64,000 bases of DNA. Origin: Steroidobacter denitrificans (lineage in GTDB: Bacteria; Pseudomonadota; Gammaproteobacteria; Steroidobacterales; Steroidobacteraceae). A program made the position numbers and the translations under genes. Below, one piece after another: positions 55,111-63,500 of this stretch (position 1 is its first letter; each line of letters begins with the position of its first letter). The stretch is from positions 832,001 to 896,000 of the forward strand of contig NZ_CP011971.1 of the NCBI RefSeq assembly GCF_001579945.1. The letters run 5' to 3'. The notes under the pieces were generated by a model, which was not told the DNA's origin, ran no database searches, and saw only the letters and a program-made list of their open reading frames with translations.

Positions 55111-55980
55111 TCAGACTTTTAGAATGACGCGTTCGGCATATTTCTCGAGCGCAATCAGCTTTTGTGCCAATGGCTGACCAGCCGATCGCGGATCATAGAT
55201 ATTACGAAAACCAACGATGACATCGGTCACTCCCATGTCTTCCAGTCGCCTGATCCCGTCGGGGGTGAAGGCGTCGACGGAAATCACGTGGATTTCGAAG
55301 GACTTGTCGGCGACCCCGAGTTCCCGCCGGATTTGTTGCAGCCGATCGAGCAGCGATTTCAGGTCATCCCTATCGCCTCCGGCATGCATCCAGCCGTCGC
55401 CCATCGACACGGCGCGGCGCAGCGCCGCCTCGGCATGCCCGCCAAGCAAAATAGGCATCGGTCTAGTGGGTGTCGGGTTGAGCTTGATCGGCCCGAAGTC
55501 ATAGAATTTTCCATGATATTCGAAGAAGTCGCCGGCACACAGGCCGCGCACGATCTCGATCATTTCGCTCATGCGATCGCCACGTTTTTCCCAAGGCTGA
55601 CCACACACGGCGAAATCCTCCGGCCAGGGGCTGAGACCGACACCGAACCTGAAACGGTTGTTGCTGAGCGCTGCGAGGGAGGATACGGTCTTGGCGACCA
55701 GGACCGGATTGCGAACCGCTAGTTTGGCGACGAAGGTAGTGAACTGCAGCGTCTGGGTGTATGCCGCCATGTGGGTGGCGAGAATGAACGGATCCAGCAT
55801 CGGGGCATTGATGAAGGACCGGTCACCCGAAGACAAATAGGGATACTTGGAATCGGTTTCCTTGGGATACATGATGCTGTCGGGTAGCGCAAAAGAAGAA
55901 AAACCAGCCTTCTCGACAGCCACCGCGAGGGGACGAAAGTGGCTGATGTCGCAAAGACTTTCAAGATAAGTGAAACGCAC
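55111..55980 (-). CDS. LLM-class flavin-dependent oxidoreductase
   Basis: 289 residues from a GTG at 55980 with GGAGG upstream. LLM fold: AVEKAGFSSFALPDSIMYPKETDSKYPYLS near residues 23-52, NNRFRFGVGLSPWPEDFAVCGQPWEKRGDRMSEMIEI near 106-142, and PILLGGHAEAALRRAVSMGDGWMH. It is the short type, annotated elsewhere as TIGR03619-like F420- or FMN-dependent oxidoreductase. This is the fourth LLM gene in the window, indicating repeated use of this enzyme class in the pathway. It lies 21 bases upstream of the NTF2-like gene and 24 bases downstream of the dehydrogenase gene on the same strand. Confidence 0.88.
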   Translation of the reverse strand: MRFTYLESLCDISHFRPLAVAVEKAGFSSFALPDSIMYPKETDSKYPYLSSGDRSFINAPMLDPFILATHMAAYTQTLQFTTFVAKLAVRNPVLVAKTVSSLAALSNNRFRFGVGLSPWPEDFAVCGQPWEKRGDRMSEMIEIVRGLCAGDFFEYHGKFYDFGPIKLNPTPTRPMPILLGGHAEAALRRAVSMGDGWMHAGGDRDDLKSLLDRLQQIRRELGVADKSFEIHVISVDAFTPDGIRRLEDMGVTDVIVGFRNIYDPRSAGQPLAQKLIALEKYAERVILKV

Positions 55981-56004
55981 GGTGCCTCCATTCGTTGAGA
56001 TCGA

Positions 56005-56859
56005 TCATCGCGCAGGTTGCACCAAAGCCCCCGTCATCATGCCGCGTACAAGTTCGCGGGTCGCGGACATCATGGCGACGCTCAGGCCAGCTGCTTTGCC
56101 GCAGTCGATAGCCAATCCGAGGTCTTTCTCGCCAATCCCGGCTTGGCTAGCCAGAAATTGATCGCGGACCGGGTTGGTGCCGGGAGGAGACTGCTGTTTG
56201 CCATCGAGCATGGCGGTGACGGTCGGAGTCAGATTGCCGTTCGCTGTCATGACGCGACGAAGCTTTTCATAGGTGACGCCATGGTAGGCAGCGAGGTTGG
56301 CGGCCTGCGAGCCGACGACCAGGTGTGTCCAGGTGACGAGATTGTTGGCTATCTTGGCCGCCATGCCCGCGCCCAAGGGGCCGAGATGCTCGACATCCGT
56401 TGAAAAAGCTGTGACCAGCGTGCGGGCTCGCTCCACATCGCGGGTATCGCCTCCTAGCAGGGTGAAGACGAAGGCTTCCTCATCGGTGCTGCGGGTACGT
56501 GAGACCGGCGCATCGACGAGTGCAATCCCGCGTGGCGCCAACTTTGCCTGCAGCGCATGCAGGGTGGCGATCTCCACGGTGCTGTGGATGAGTATCAGCG
56601 AGCCGGAGGCAAGCGTTTGGACGAGCCCGGCATCCCCCAGCACGACTTCATTGACTTGTCGATCATCCCGGACACATACGCAGGCGATCTCAGCGTCCTG
56701 TGCGGCATCGGCGGCGGAGTCGGCGATCCTGGCGAGGCTGCGAAACGCCGCGCGTGCAGCCGGGAAGGCATCGTGGACGGCGAGTTGGTGCCCGGCGCGA
56801 GCGATCAGGCGTGCCTGGGGGGCGCCCATGCTTCCCAACCCGATATAGGCGACTTTCAT
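56005..56859 (-). CDS. 3-Hydroxyisobutyrate dehydrogenase-like NAD(P) enzyme
   Basis: 284 residues, ATG at 56859. N-terminal Rossmann motif VAYIGLGSMGAPQARLIARAGH (GxGxxG), DAPVSRTRSTDEEAF at the substrate-binding position, and catalytic region GAGMAAKIANNLVTWTHLV with the conserved lysine near residue 168. The C-terminal helix bundle FLASQAGIGEKDLGLAIDCGKAAGL matches the family DKDLGLA pattern. It belongs to the beta-hydroxyacid dehydrogenase family (NAD_binding_2/NAD_binding_11) and should oxidise a hydroxy acid or hydroxy-acyl intermediate. It is tightly packed in the minus-strand operon, 15 bases after the chimeric gene. Confidence 0.9.
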   Translation of the reverse strand: MKVAYIGLGSMGAPQARLIARAGHQLAVHDAFPAARAAFRSLARIADSAADAAQDAEIACVCVRDDRQVNEVVLGDAGLVQTLASGSLILIHSTVEIATLHALQAKLAPRGIALVDAPVSRTRSTDEEAFVFTLLGGDTRDVERARTLVTAFSTDVEHLGPLGAGMAAKIANNLVTWTHLVVGSQAANLAAYHGVTYEKLRRVMTANGNLTPTVTAMLDGKQQSPPGTNPVRDQFLASQAGIGEKDLGLAIDCGKAAGLSVAMMSATRELVRGMMTGALVQPAR

Positions 56860-56874
56860 GATGCTCTCCTGGGG

Positions 56875-57297
56875 CTAATTCATCTCGATGCAGTAGGCGG
56901 CGGTGATCGGCGGCGGTTTCGCAGCGGTTATGATGCCTGGATGGGCGGCACAGACCGTGGGAATGGCGTGAACCGCATTCATCGCCGTGGTGGTGCCGCT
57001 GCCGGTCTTGCTCTTCTCGGTATAAAAACTTACCCGGACGCTGGGCTCGCCTTGGATCTCGATCACATAGCCCTCCACCTGCCAGTCGGGCGTCATCGCA
57101 TAGCCGAGCCGCCAGATGAGTTGTAGCTCGACAATTGATTTGTCTCCGATGAGGCCGCAATAGGACATGCGCGGTGCTCTGACGCCGCCCTGCCGGGAAT
57201 CGACGACGGTACGTACGGGTGAGGCGGGATCGACGATCGCGCGTACGGGTATCTCGGCGACGTGGATGGCGCCGTTTTGCAGAATGGCCGCCTTCAT
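56875..57297 (-). CDS. Truncated chimeric protein: MDR-like start joined to DapB-like C-terminus
   Basis: 140 residues, with the ATG overlapping the stop of the NmrA-like gene (ATGA). The first 18 residues (MKAAILQNGAIHVAEIPV) look like the beginning of a zinc-type medium-chain alcohol dehydrogenase. The rest, from about residue 50, matches the C-terminal domain of the DapB-like enzyme at 48407: DKSIVELQLIWRLGYAMTPDWQVEGYVIEIQGEPSVRVSF corresponds to its DDKPVVEIETLWTIGH...WSVIIEGDPPMRVTF. The NAD-binding domain is missing. It may be a deletion scar kept as a small binding domain, or be non-functional. Good spacing to neighbours keeps the reading frame in the operon. Confidence 0.6.
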   Translation of the reverse strand: MKAAILQNGAIHVAEIPVRAIVDPASPVRTVVDSRQGGVRAPRMSYCGLIGDKSIVELQLIWRLGYAMTPDWQVEGYVIEIQGEPSVRVSFYTEKSKTGSGTTTAMNAVHAIPTVCAAHPGIITAAKPPPITAAYCIEMN

Positions 57298-58229
57298 GTG
57301 CGGCTCCAGTCCTGCCTTCCCGCCCAGGTCCGCATATCGGTCATTTGGATCGGGATCAGCGCCAGCACCTTCTTCATGTCGGCTTGGAACGGCTTGAGCG
57401 GCGAGTGGTCGACAAAGTCATAGAAAGCTTCGAGGTCGGCCGCGTATTCATCGCGTGTCACACCTGCGAGCACGCCCCCGGTCCCTTGTCCGGCCACGGT
57501 CAGATCGTAAAGATCTTCGCCGAGTTTGCGGGAAGTGATGTACTCGTAGCGTATCGGCCGTCCAATAGCCTCGGAAAGAATGGCGATTACTTGTGCGGTG
57601 GTCAGCCGCTCCCGCCCGCCGAGATGGATTTTACGACCCGCCAGGTCCGGTCGCTGCAACGCCGCGATCATGAATTTCGCGAGATCCTCGTGACAAATCC
57701 AGTCGTAGGCGGCATCGAGCGTGTGCGGATAGCGATAAACGCCTTCGTTGACGAACATCGGTTTCATGAAGGGCGTTGCCAGGTTATCCATGAAGATTCC
57801 CGGCCGGAATATGACCAGCGGTACGCCTGTGGCGCGGAAGGTCTCCTCGAACTTCAGAACATAGTCGTAAATCGGCACGCCGCAGGGCGTATCCGGTCCC
57901 CAGTTGCTGGTGTTGTAGACGATGAGCCGGACGGTCGATTTTTTGATCGCGCTCGACAGGTTCGCACACTGTCCGAGCGTATGTTCGAGATTTCCCCCGG
58001 ACGGCAGCTGGACGAGTACCGCGTCCATTCCTTCCAGCGCCGCCTCGAGCGAGGCAGGAACATCGTAATCGGCACTGAGCGTTTGGACATCCTTGTATTC
58101 AGGATCGTTGAAGGCGTCCAGACGACGGCTGACTGCCCTGATTCGATAGCCCTGGCGCAAGGCTTCCCGCACCTGTGGCCGCCCCTGTTGTCCGGCGGCA
58201 CCGAAGATAATTACATTCTTGATGTTCAC
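57294..58229 (-). CDS. NmrA-like atypical SDR (NAD(P)-binding)
   Basis: 311 residues from a GTG at 58229 with GGAAG upstream; an ATG at 58250 and longer forms are alternatives. N-terminal KNVIIFGAAGQQGRPQVREALRQGYRIRAVSR carries the GxxGxxG-type loop of NmrA-like/atypical SDR proteins. FRPGIFMDNLATPF and the HEDLAKFMIAALQRPDLAGRKIHLGG segment also fit that family. It lacks a clear YxxxK pair, so it may be a reductase of the isoflavone-reductase type or a redox-sensing regulator. It overlaps the start of the chimeric gene by 4 bases and is 37 bases after the hydrolase gene. Confidence 0.82.
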   Translation of the reverse strand: MNIKNVIIFGAAGQQGRPQVREALRQGYRIRAVSRRLDAFNDPEYKDVQTLSADYDVPASLEAALEGMDAVLVQLPSGGNLEHTLGQCANLSSAIKKSTVRLIVYNTSNWGPDTPCGVPIYDYVLKFEETFRATGVPLVIFRPGIFMDNLATPFMKPMFVNEGVYRYPHTLDAAYDWICHEDLAKFMIAALQRPDLAGRKIHLGGRERLTTAQVIAILSEAIGRPIRYEYITSRKLGEDLYDLTVAGQGTGGVLAGVTRDEYAADLEAFYDFVDHSPLKPFQADMKKVLALIPIQMTDMRTWAGRQDWSRT

Positions 58230-58266
58230 GGAGGCTTCCAATGGCGGCATCACCCAGCTGATGAGT

Positions 58267-58950
58267 CTACGTGTAGCGCAACAAGATATCCGCCAGCTCG
58301 CGCGGCCGAGATATGAAGGCATCATGTCCCGCCTCGAATGCCACCACTTCATCGACACCGGCGTTTCGCGCCTGCTCGCGCTGGTATGCAGGCGGTAATG
58401 CAGCGTCGCGTTCCAGAAGAATGTAGGTCGATTTCAAGCCGACGGCTGCGGCAACGGTGGGAACAGGCTCGCGCATGGGACCCGGCGGCTCGGGTTCGAG
58501 CTTCGAGAGCAGCCACGCCGCAGCATCGTCATCCAGGTCGTTGCAGAACATGCCCCGAGCGTCGAGGCGTCGCGAAACCGGTGACAGGGGGTGCCTCATG
58601 AGATCGGCGATCGACTGGCCGGCCGGGGGATTCGAAGTCGAGAGATAGATGAGCCGCCGGATCCGCCCGGTGATCCGCTCCGCGGCTCGAGGGAGGGTGA
58701 TACCGGCAAGCGAGTGGCCGACGAGCACGACTTCATGAAGATTTCGGGTTTCGATCTCGCCGACAACATCGTCGATATAGTCGGCGAGAGTGATCGCATC
58801 GGAAGACTTCGCGCCGCGGCGCGTGCCATGACCGGTCAGATCGACGGCCACCACCGATTCGACACGGGAATCGGCCTGGAGATGAGGTATCAGACGTTCC
58901 CAGCACCATGCGCCGTGCGAGCCTCCGTGGACCAGTACAAAGCTCGTCAT
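58267..58950 (-). CDS. Alpha/beta hydrolase (MenH/esterase-like)
   Basis: 227 residues, start ATG at 58950 with GAGG 9 bases upstream; upstream in-frame codons give a proline-rich leader with no homology. Classical features: VLVHGGSHGAWCWERLIPHL near residues 5-24 (oxyanion loop), nucleophile elbow VLVGHSLAGITLPRAAE near 82-98, and a C-terminal EAGHDAFISRPRELADILL with the catalytic histidine. It resembles salicylate-esterase-like plant methylesterases and bacterial EstC-like enzymes. The substrate may be an ester or a diketone intermediate of the operon. Gaps to the neighbours are 58 and 37 bases. Confidence 0.85.
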   Translation of the reverse strand: MTSFVLVHGGSHGAWCWERLIPHLQADSRVESVVAVDLTGHGTRRGAKSSDAITLADYIDDVVGEIETRNLHEVVLVGHSLAGITLPRAAERITGRIRRLIYLSTSNPPAGQSIADLMRHPLSPVSRRLDARGMFCNDLDDDAAAWLLSKLEPEPPGPMREPVPTVAAAVGLKSTYILLERDAALPPAYQREQARNAGVDEVVAFEAGHDAFISRPRELADILLRYT

Positions 58951-59008
58951 CGTGGGTGAGCCTCGAAAGGATTGGCGGAGCTGGCCGTTGCCTGGTTCCG
59001 AATCTGGT

Positions 59009-59386
59009 TCAGGACTTGGCGTCGTTCGCCGCGGCGATCGCTTCCTCGGTGACGGGTAGCAGCCCGCTGGCGCGCGGATAGCCCGCGTACTGGGCAAGAT
59101 GGATCAGTGCCTCGCGCGCCTGTTCCGCTGTCAGTTCGCCATTGGCGAGCGCCGCACGCACCTGGATGCCCCAGGTGTTCGTCTCGCCCAGCGCGGCGAT
59201 CACACCCATGGTGAGCAGGCGCCGGTCGCGGACCGAGAGTGCCTCGCGCGTCCATACTTCGGCGAACAGCTGCTCGAGCATCAGATCGGCGAAGGCACTT
59301 TTTCCCTCGGGCGGTACGGGTACGATGCCGGCGTACACCTTTTGCAGCATCGCCGCCCCCCGGGCCCGTCGATTCGAGTCGCTCAT
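59009..59386 (-). CDS. Carboxymuconolactone decarboxylase-like protein
   Basis: 125 residues from the ATG at 59386 with AAGGTGAG upstream; longer starts at 59404 and 59422 are possible. CMD-type helical pattern: LFAEVWTREALSVRDRRLLTMGVIAALGETNTWGIQVRAALANGELTAEQAREALIHLAQYAGYP. It is similar in length and pattern to the product of 46313-46687, but the central histidine of that protein is a glutamine here (GIQVRAAL versus AIHARSAL). There is no CxxC. It is the first gene of the minus-strand operon. The change at the active-site histidine could alter or abolish catalysis. Confidence 0.78.
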   Translation of the reverse strand: MSDSNRRARGAAMLQKVYAGIVPVPPEGKSAFADLMLEQLFAEVWTREALSVRDRRLLTMGVIAALGETNTWGIQVRAALANGELTAEQAREALIHLAQYAGYPRASGLLPVTEEAIAAANDAKS

Positions 59387-59868
59387 CGCCTCACCTTCTG
59401 TCATGACATCGTTGCGAATCATCCCGGCCGGGAGCGCGGCTATGAAGCCGGTCGTGAAAGCTGGCTACGAAGCCGGGAATTCATGTCGCGGCAACTCATT
59501 TAATATGAGTGCGTAATCGCCCGAAGCTATTCAGCTTCTGGTATGAAGGCATCGTCCACTTGGATTACTAGTCTTTGCCGGATTAAGGGTCTATGCTAGA
59601 TGGCGTCCATCAAAGATTAATAAAGATTAAACTTGATCAGTGAACTGAACTCGGCTGGCGATGTAATTTCCGACTCATCCTCGAGTCGCCCCCGAGTTAC
59701 CCCCCCCCAGAGCCACTGGGGAAGCCGGCCGGCATGGTGCTGGCCGGCGTAGTCTTGTCGGACGATGCTGCGGTCGAGGCGGGTTTGCAAGCTTGTCCTT
59801 TATTGCCGGCATCGGCGCACTTCGAACGTCTTTCGCGACGGATACCTAAGTTAATGGGGAGGATAGTA
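59387..59868. other. Divergent promoter region with poly-C tract
   Basis: About 480 bases between the minus-strand operon and the TonB receptor, holding the promoters of both. It contains an AT-rich stretch near 59610-59640 and a run of nine cytosines at 59700-59708, 160 bases upstream of the receptor start. No gene is supported here. Confidence 0.5.
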
Positions 59869-62328
59869 ATGAAGAATCCTGGACATGCCATTCATGAGCT
59901 GTGCTTTGCGATGCTCGCCGCGCCCGCTCTGGCGCTGGCATCGACGAGCGTGCAGGCACAGTCGACCGGTCAATCTTTTGTGCTCGAAGAGATCGTGGTG
60001 ACGGCGCAAAAGCGCGAACAGAACATCCAGGACGTGCCGGTGGCGGTGACCGCGCTGAGTGCCGATTCCATCATCGGTAATCGTATCCACGGTATCAGCG
60101 ATCTCAATGCCGTCACGCCCAACCTGACGATCCGTCCCGGCGCCGGCGGAGCTCGTTTCCCGCAGTATTCGATGCGTGGTCTGTATACCTATGGTTCCGC
60201 CCTGGGAACGGACAAGGGCGTATCGCTGTACATCGATGATGTATACGTGCAGGCTGCCGGCGGTTCGCTGTTCGAGTTTGCCGATGTCGAACAGATCGAA
60301 GTGTTGCGCGGCCCGCAGGGAACACTTTTCGGCCGAAACTCTACCGGCGGCGCGATCAGCGTTCGCACGCGCAAGCCCACCGGCGAGTTCGGGATCCACC
60401 AGGAGCTCACCACCGGTAATTACAACCAGTTTCGTTCCAAGACGCGCATCGACTTCCCGCGTGTCGGACCGCTCAGCCTGACGGCCTCCTATCTGCGTTC
60501 CGAACGTGATGGCGACACCCGTAACCTCGGCGCCGGTACGGCCTGGGACCATAGCGTGAGCGGCAAGGGCATTCTGACCTCGCCCAAGCGGCTGGGCGAT
60601 GAAAGTGTCGATGGTGTTTTCGTGGCGGCCGACCTGGATTTCCACGAGGATTTGGATCTGTCCTACAAGTTCGATCTGTCCGATACCGATTACACGCCGA
60701 ATGCCTCGGGTATTGCCTATCTGGTGACCCCGGCTACCGGTATATATGGCGGTGTCCCGACTAATTTTTATAATGCCAATGCGTTCTATGGTGCCAGTAA
60801 TCCGGCTCTGATGACGCCCATTACGACCAAGCGTCCGAAGGCCGTCAACAACTGGTACTCCACCGAAGGCACCAACAAGGTTTATGGCCACAATCTGACG
60901 GCCACCTGGCGAGTGAACGATTGGGCGACCTTGAAGAATGTTCTTGCCTATCGCAAGATGAATCTTTACACCAACTATCACTTTGACGGCCTGGGCGGCC
61001 TGTACATACCAGGTACCAGCCTGCCTTTCCTGTTCACGGCAACCAATGCCAAGGAAATAAACAAGCAGTGGAGTGACGAGCTGCAGCTGAACATTACCCA
61101 CGACCGGTTCGATCTTACCGCCGGCGTCATTCATTTCCAGAATGACCAGGAAGTGTCCGGTATCGCCGGGGAATACAATATGATTGCGGGTGCGGCCATC
61201 ATGGGCCAGGGTACGCCGCAGGTGGGAACTCCCTTCGTGGTGCCGGCCAATACCGGCTATGTTCCCCCGACCGTGAAGGCAAAGTCGGATGCCTTCTATA
61301 TTCAGCCGGAAATCCATTTGACCGATCAAGTCGATTTCGTGGTCGGCTATCGTATCACTCGCGATAATAAGAAAGGCAAGGACGTCATTCCTGGGGTGAT
61401 CCAAGGCACACTGCCGCCTAATGGTATATATGAGACCTCAAACGGTCGCTTTGAACCTATTCGTTATAAGGATACCCGCGATACCTATCTGGTCGGCTTC
61501 AACTACAAGCCGGTGGACAATATCCTCACCTATGTCAAGTATGCGACGGGCTTCATCTCCGGTGGCCAGCTGGCCACGATCGAATTTGCCCCGGAGAAGG
61601 CCAAGTCCTACGAGCTGGGTGTGAAAAGCGAGCTGTTCGACCGTCGTCTACGCAGCAATCTGGCGCTGTATCATGTCGATTACAGCCTGATTCAGCAGAT
61701 TACGCTGGGTTCACAGACGGGTCAGGCGTCGGCGGCGAACTTCGGGCAGGCCGTCGTCCCCAGTGCCGATGCCACGGCCTACGGCTTCGAGTGGGAGAAC
61801 ACCCTGGTGGCCATGGACGGACTCACGCTGGGCGCCAATGTCGGCTTCACCCACTTCAAGTATGATCAGGACACCGTATTCAGGGGGTTTGACGGTAGTG
61901 GAGGTTTTGTCTATGTCTCCGGAGCGCCTGGGTTCCAGAGTTTCAATCGTCCGAAGTGGACGGGTAATCTTTTTGCCCAGTACGATGGTCCGCAGAACAT
62001 CGCCGGCGGATACCTGTCGCTGCGCGTCGACGGGCAGTTCAAGGGCAAGTACTTGATGACTTCCGACCTGACTCCCGGTGCCGGTCCGACGGCGCAGGAG
62101 GATCCGGCGCTGCGCAAGGCGGCGACCTCGCCCGATCAGTGGCTCGTCAATGCACGTCTCGCCTTGAGCGATATCGAACTGCGCAATGCCAGACTCGGGG
62201 TCTCGCTCTGGGGTAAGAATGTCTTCAATAATCGTCATATAGCCCAGTATGTCCCGGCCGGCTTCATCGGCTTGGCCATCTATGAGCAGGCGCGGACTTA
62301 CGGTTTGGATCTGACCGTCGATTTCTAG
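59869..62328 (+). CDS. TonB-dependent outer-membrane receptor
   Basis: 819 residues from the ATG at 59869, chosen for GGGGAGGATAGTA upstream; an in-frame start at 59734 would run through the promoter region. Signal peptide to about residue 30 (...STSVQAQS), TonB-box-like LEEIVVTAQKREQ, plug motif LRGPQGTLFGRNSTGGAISV near 148-167, and barrel ending TYGLDLTVDF. Homologous to the receptor at 40968 along the whole length and to that at 63501. No STN domain. The absence of any siderophore gene nearby and the catabolic neighbours suggest import of a carbon compound. A strong hairpin lies downstream. Confidence 0.92.
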   Translation: MKNPGHAIHELCFAMLAAPALALASTSVQAQSTGQSFVLEEIVVTAQKREQNIQDVPVAVTALSADSIIGNRIHGISDLNAVTPNLTIRPGAGGARFPQYSMRGLYTYGSALGTDKGVSLYIDDVYVQAAGGSLFEFADVEQIEVLRGPQGTLFGRNSTGGAISVRTRKPTGEFGIHQELTTGNYNQFRSKTRIDFPRVGPLSLTASYLRSERDGDTRNLGAGTAWDHSVSGKGILTSPKRLGDESVDGVFVAADLDFHEDLDLSYKFDLSDTDYTPNASGIAYLVTPATGIYGGVPTNFYNANAFYGASNPALMTPITTKRPKAVNNWYSTEGTNKVYGHNLTATWRVNDWATLKNVLAYRKMNLYTNYHFDGLGGLYIPGTSLPFLFTATNAKEINKQWSDELQLNITHDRFDLTAGVIHFQNDQEVSGIAGEYNMIAGAAIMGQGTPQVGTPFVVPANTGYVPPTVKAKSDAFYIQPEIHLTDQVDFVVGYRITRDNKKGKDVIPGVIQGTLPPNGIYETSNGRFEPIRYKDTRDTYLVGFNYKPVDNILTYVKYATGFISGGQLATIEFAPEKAKSYELGVKSELFDRRLRSNLALYHVDYSLIQQITLGSQTGQASAANFGQAVVPSADATAYGFEWENTLVAMDGLTLGANVGFTHFKYDQDTVFRGFDGSGGFVYVSGAPGFQSFNRPKWTGNLFAQYDGPQNIAGGYLSLRVDGQFKGKYLMTSDLTPGAGPTAQEDPALRKAATSPDQWLVNARLALSDIELRNARLGVSLWGKNVFNNRHIAQYVPAGFIGLAIYEQARTYGLDLTVDF

Positions 62329-62359
62329 TCGGATCAGCAGGAAAGATCAGGCTTCGAAA

Positions 62360-62398
62360 GGTGAGCTGGAAGGGGTGCATACACCCCTTCCGCTCACC
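62360..62398. terminator. Strong hairpin between convergent genes
   Basis: GGTGAGC-T-GGAAGGGGTG / CACCCCTTCC-GCTCACC forms a 17-bp stem with a one-base bulge and a CATA tetraloop, 31 bases after the receptor stop. It lies between the convergent receptor and AraC genes, so it may terminate both. No U-run is present; it may instead stabilise mRNA ends. Confidence 0.6.
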
Positions 62399-62465
62399 GC
62401 GGAAATCCAGCCTTCGATGGGCGCAACTTTGCGCCTCCAATCAAGAACCTCTACTTAGATATTAA

Positions 62466-63419
62466 TTAGGAGGCTGCCGTTGACCGTGAGGCTCGGCTCC
62501 GATAGGCGTGGGGCGTCATGCCAAAGGATTGGTGGAAGCTCCGAGAGAAATACTGGGGATCAGCATAGCCTACGGTAAACGATATCTGCTTGATCGGCAT
62601 CTGGGTCGTCTCGAGCAGGCTACAGGCGTGCTGCAGGCGCATACGAATGAAGTAACGCATCGGCGCAAGGCCGGTCAGCTTCTTGAAAGTCCTTAGAAAA
62701 TGATAGGGTGAGAGATTGGCGATTCTCGCCATTTCTTCCAATCGCGGAGGATCATCGAGTCGCTCCACCATGAAACCACGAATCCGGTCTAGATCGATGC
62801 GATTCTTCTTCTCGTTAGCCTCGTGCGAAGCGAGCATGGGAATGCTGGTCAGAAGCGCCTTCAGAAGATTGGCACAGTTGACGAATCTATTGATCGTGAA
62901 ATTTGCCAGTTGCAGATCATGTAGTTGGCACAGCTTCTCGAATTGAACGATCAACTCAGGATTCAGGCCGACGCGAGTCACCTGTTCGGAAGGATCGATG
63001 AACTGGATGTAGTCTGTGCTCAGAGTACCGGAGAATGCCAGCCAATAGAACGTCAGCCGCTTCCCCTTCGTCGTCGCCGTCAACTGAACTCTGCCCGGTG
63101 GGCTGACTGCGATTTCGCCGGGACCGAGCCGCCAGTCATAGTCGTCCGACCTCAACCTTACCTCGCCGCCGACACAATAATAGATGACGTGACACGCCTG
63201 TAGGAAGGCGTTGTGTCCAGGATCCCGGCGGTAATGACCGGCTGCTCGAGTGTAAAGATCGCTGCTCAGTGCGTGTCCGTGCAATGCCCGACGCAGATCG
63301 GTCGGCAGGATGAAGCGCGAGCATCCGTTCGGGATTGGGTACTCCCGGATCGGGTAATCGCGGATCCCGAGGTTGCGCACCTCGTGCAGGTTTGCAGGCA
63401 TGTGGGCAAGAATCTCCAT
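62466..63419 (-). CDS. AraC-family transcriptional regulator
   Basis: 317 residues, ATG at 63419. The N-terminal cupin-like sensing domain includes AFLQACHVIYYCVGGEVRLRSDDYDWRLGPGEIAVSPPG near residues 70-108. The C-terminal two-HTH domain is typical: DDPPRLEEMARIANLSPYHFLRTFKKLTGLAPMRYFIRMRLQHACSLLETTQMPIKQISFTVGYADPQYFSRSFHQSFGMTP. It is divergent from the next TonB receptor gene across 81 bases, so the receptor is a likely target. The inverted repeat at 63435-63458 lies in this gap. Confidence 0.92.
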   Translation of the reverse strand: MEILAHMPANLHEVRNLGIRDYPIREYPIPNGCSRFILPTDLRRALHGHALSSDLYTRAAGHYRRDPGHNAFLQACHVIYYCVGGEVRLRSDDYDWRLGPGEIAVSPPGRVQLTATTKGKRLTFYWLAFSGTLSTDYIQFIDPSEQVTRVGLNPELIVQFEKLCQLHDLQLANFTINRFVNCANLLKALLTSIPMLASHEANEKKNRIDLDRIRGFMVERLDDPPRLEEMARIANLSPYHFLRTFKKLTGLAPMRYFIRMRLQHACSLLETTQMPIKQISFTVGYADPQYFSRSFHQSFGMTPHAYRSRASRSTAAS

Positions 63420-63434
63420 GCGTTGAGCAACCCC

Positions 63435-63458
63435 GTGTAGCGCAAAAAAATGCTACAC
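63435..63458. promoter_or_regulatory. Inverted-repeat operator between AraC gene and TonB receptor
   Basis: GTGTAGC at 63435-63441 and GCTACAC at 63452-63458 are perfect 7-bp inverted copies with a 10-base A-rich spacer, centred in the 81-base divergent gap. This is a plausible binding site for a dimeric regulator such as the AraC protein encoded next to it; no -35/-10 pair is clear enough to call. Confidence 0.5.
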
Positions 63459-63500
63459 CAGCTAGCCTTGACAGGCAATTCCAGCCAGGGGGTTCAGAGC

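Noticed and set aside
59851-61404. A 517-codon minus-strand open frame opposite the TonB receptor
   Set aside because: Antisense shadow of the receptor; no recognisable domain.
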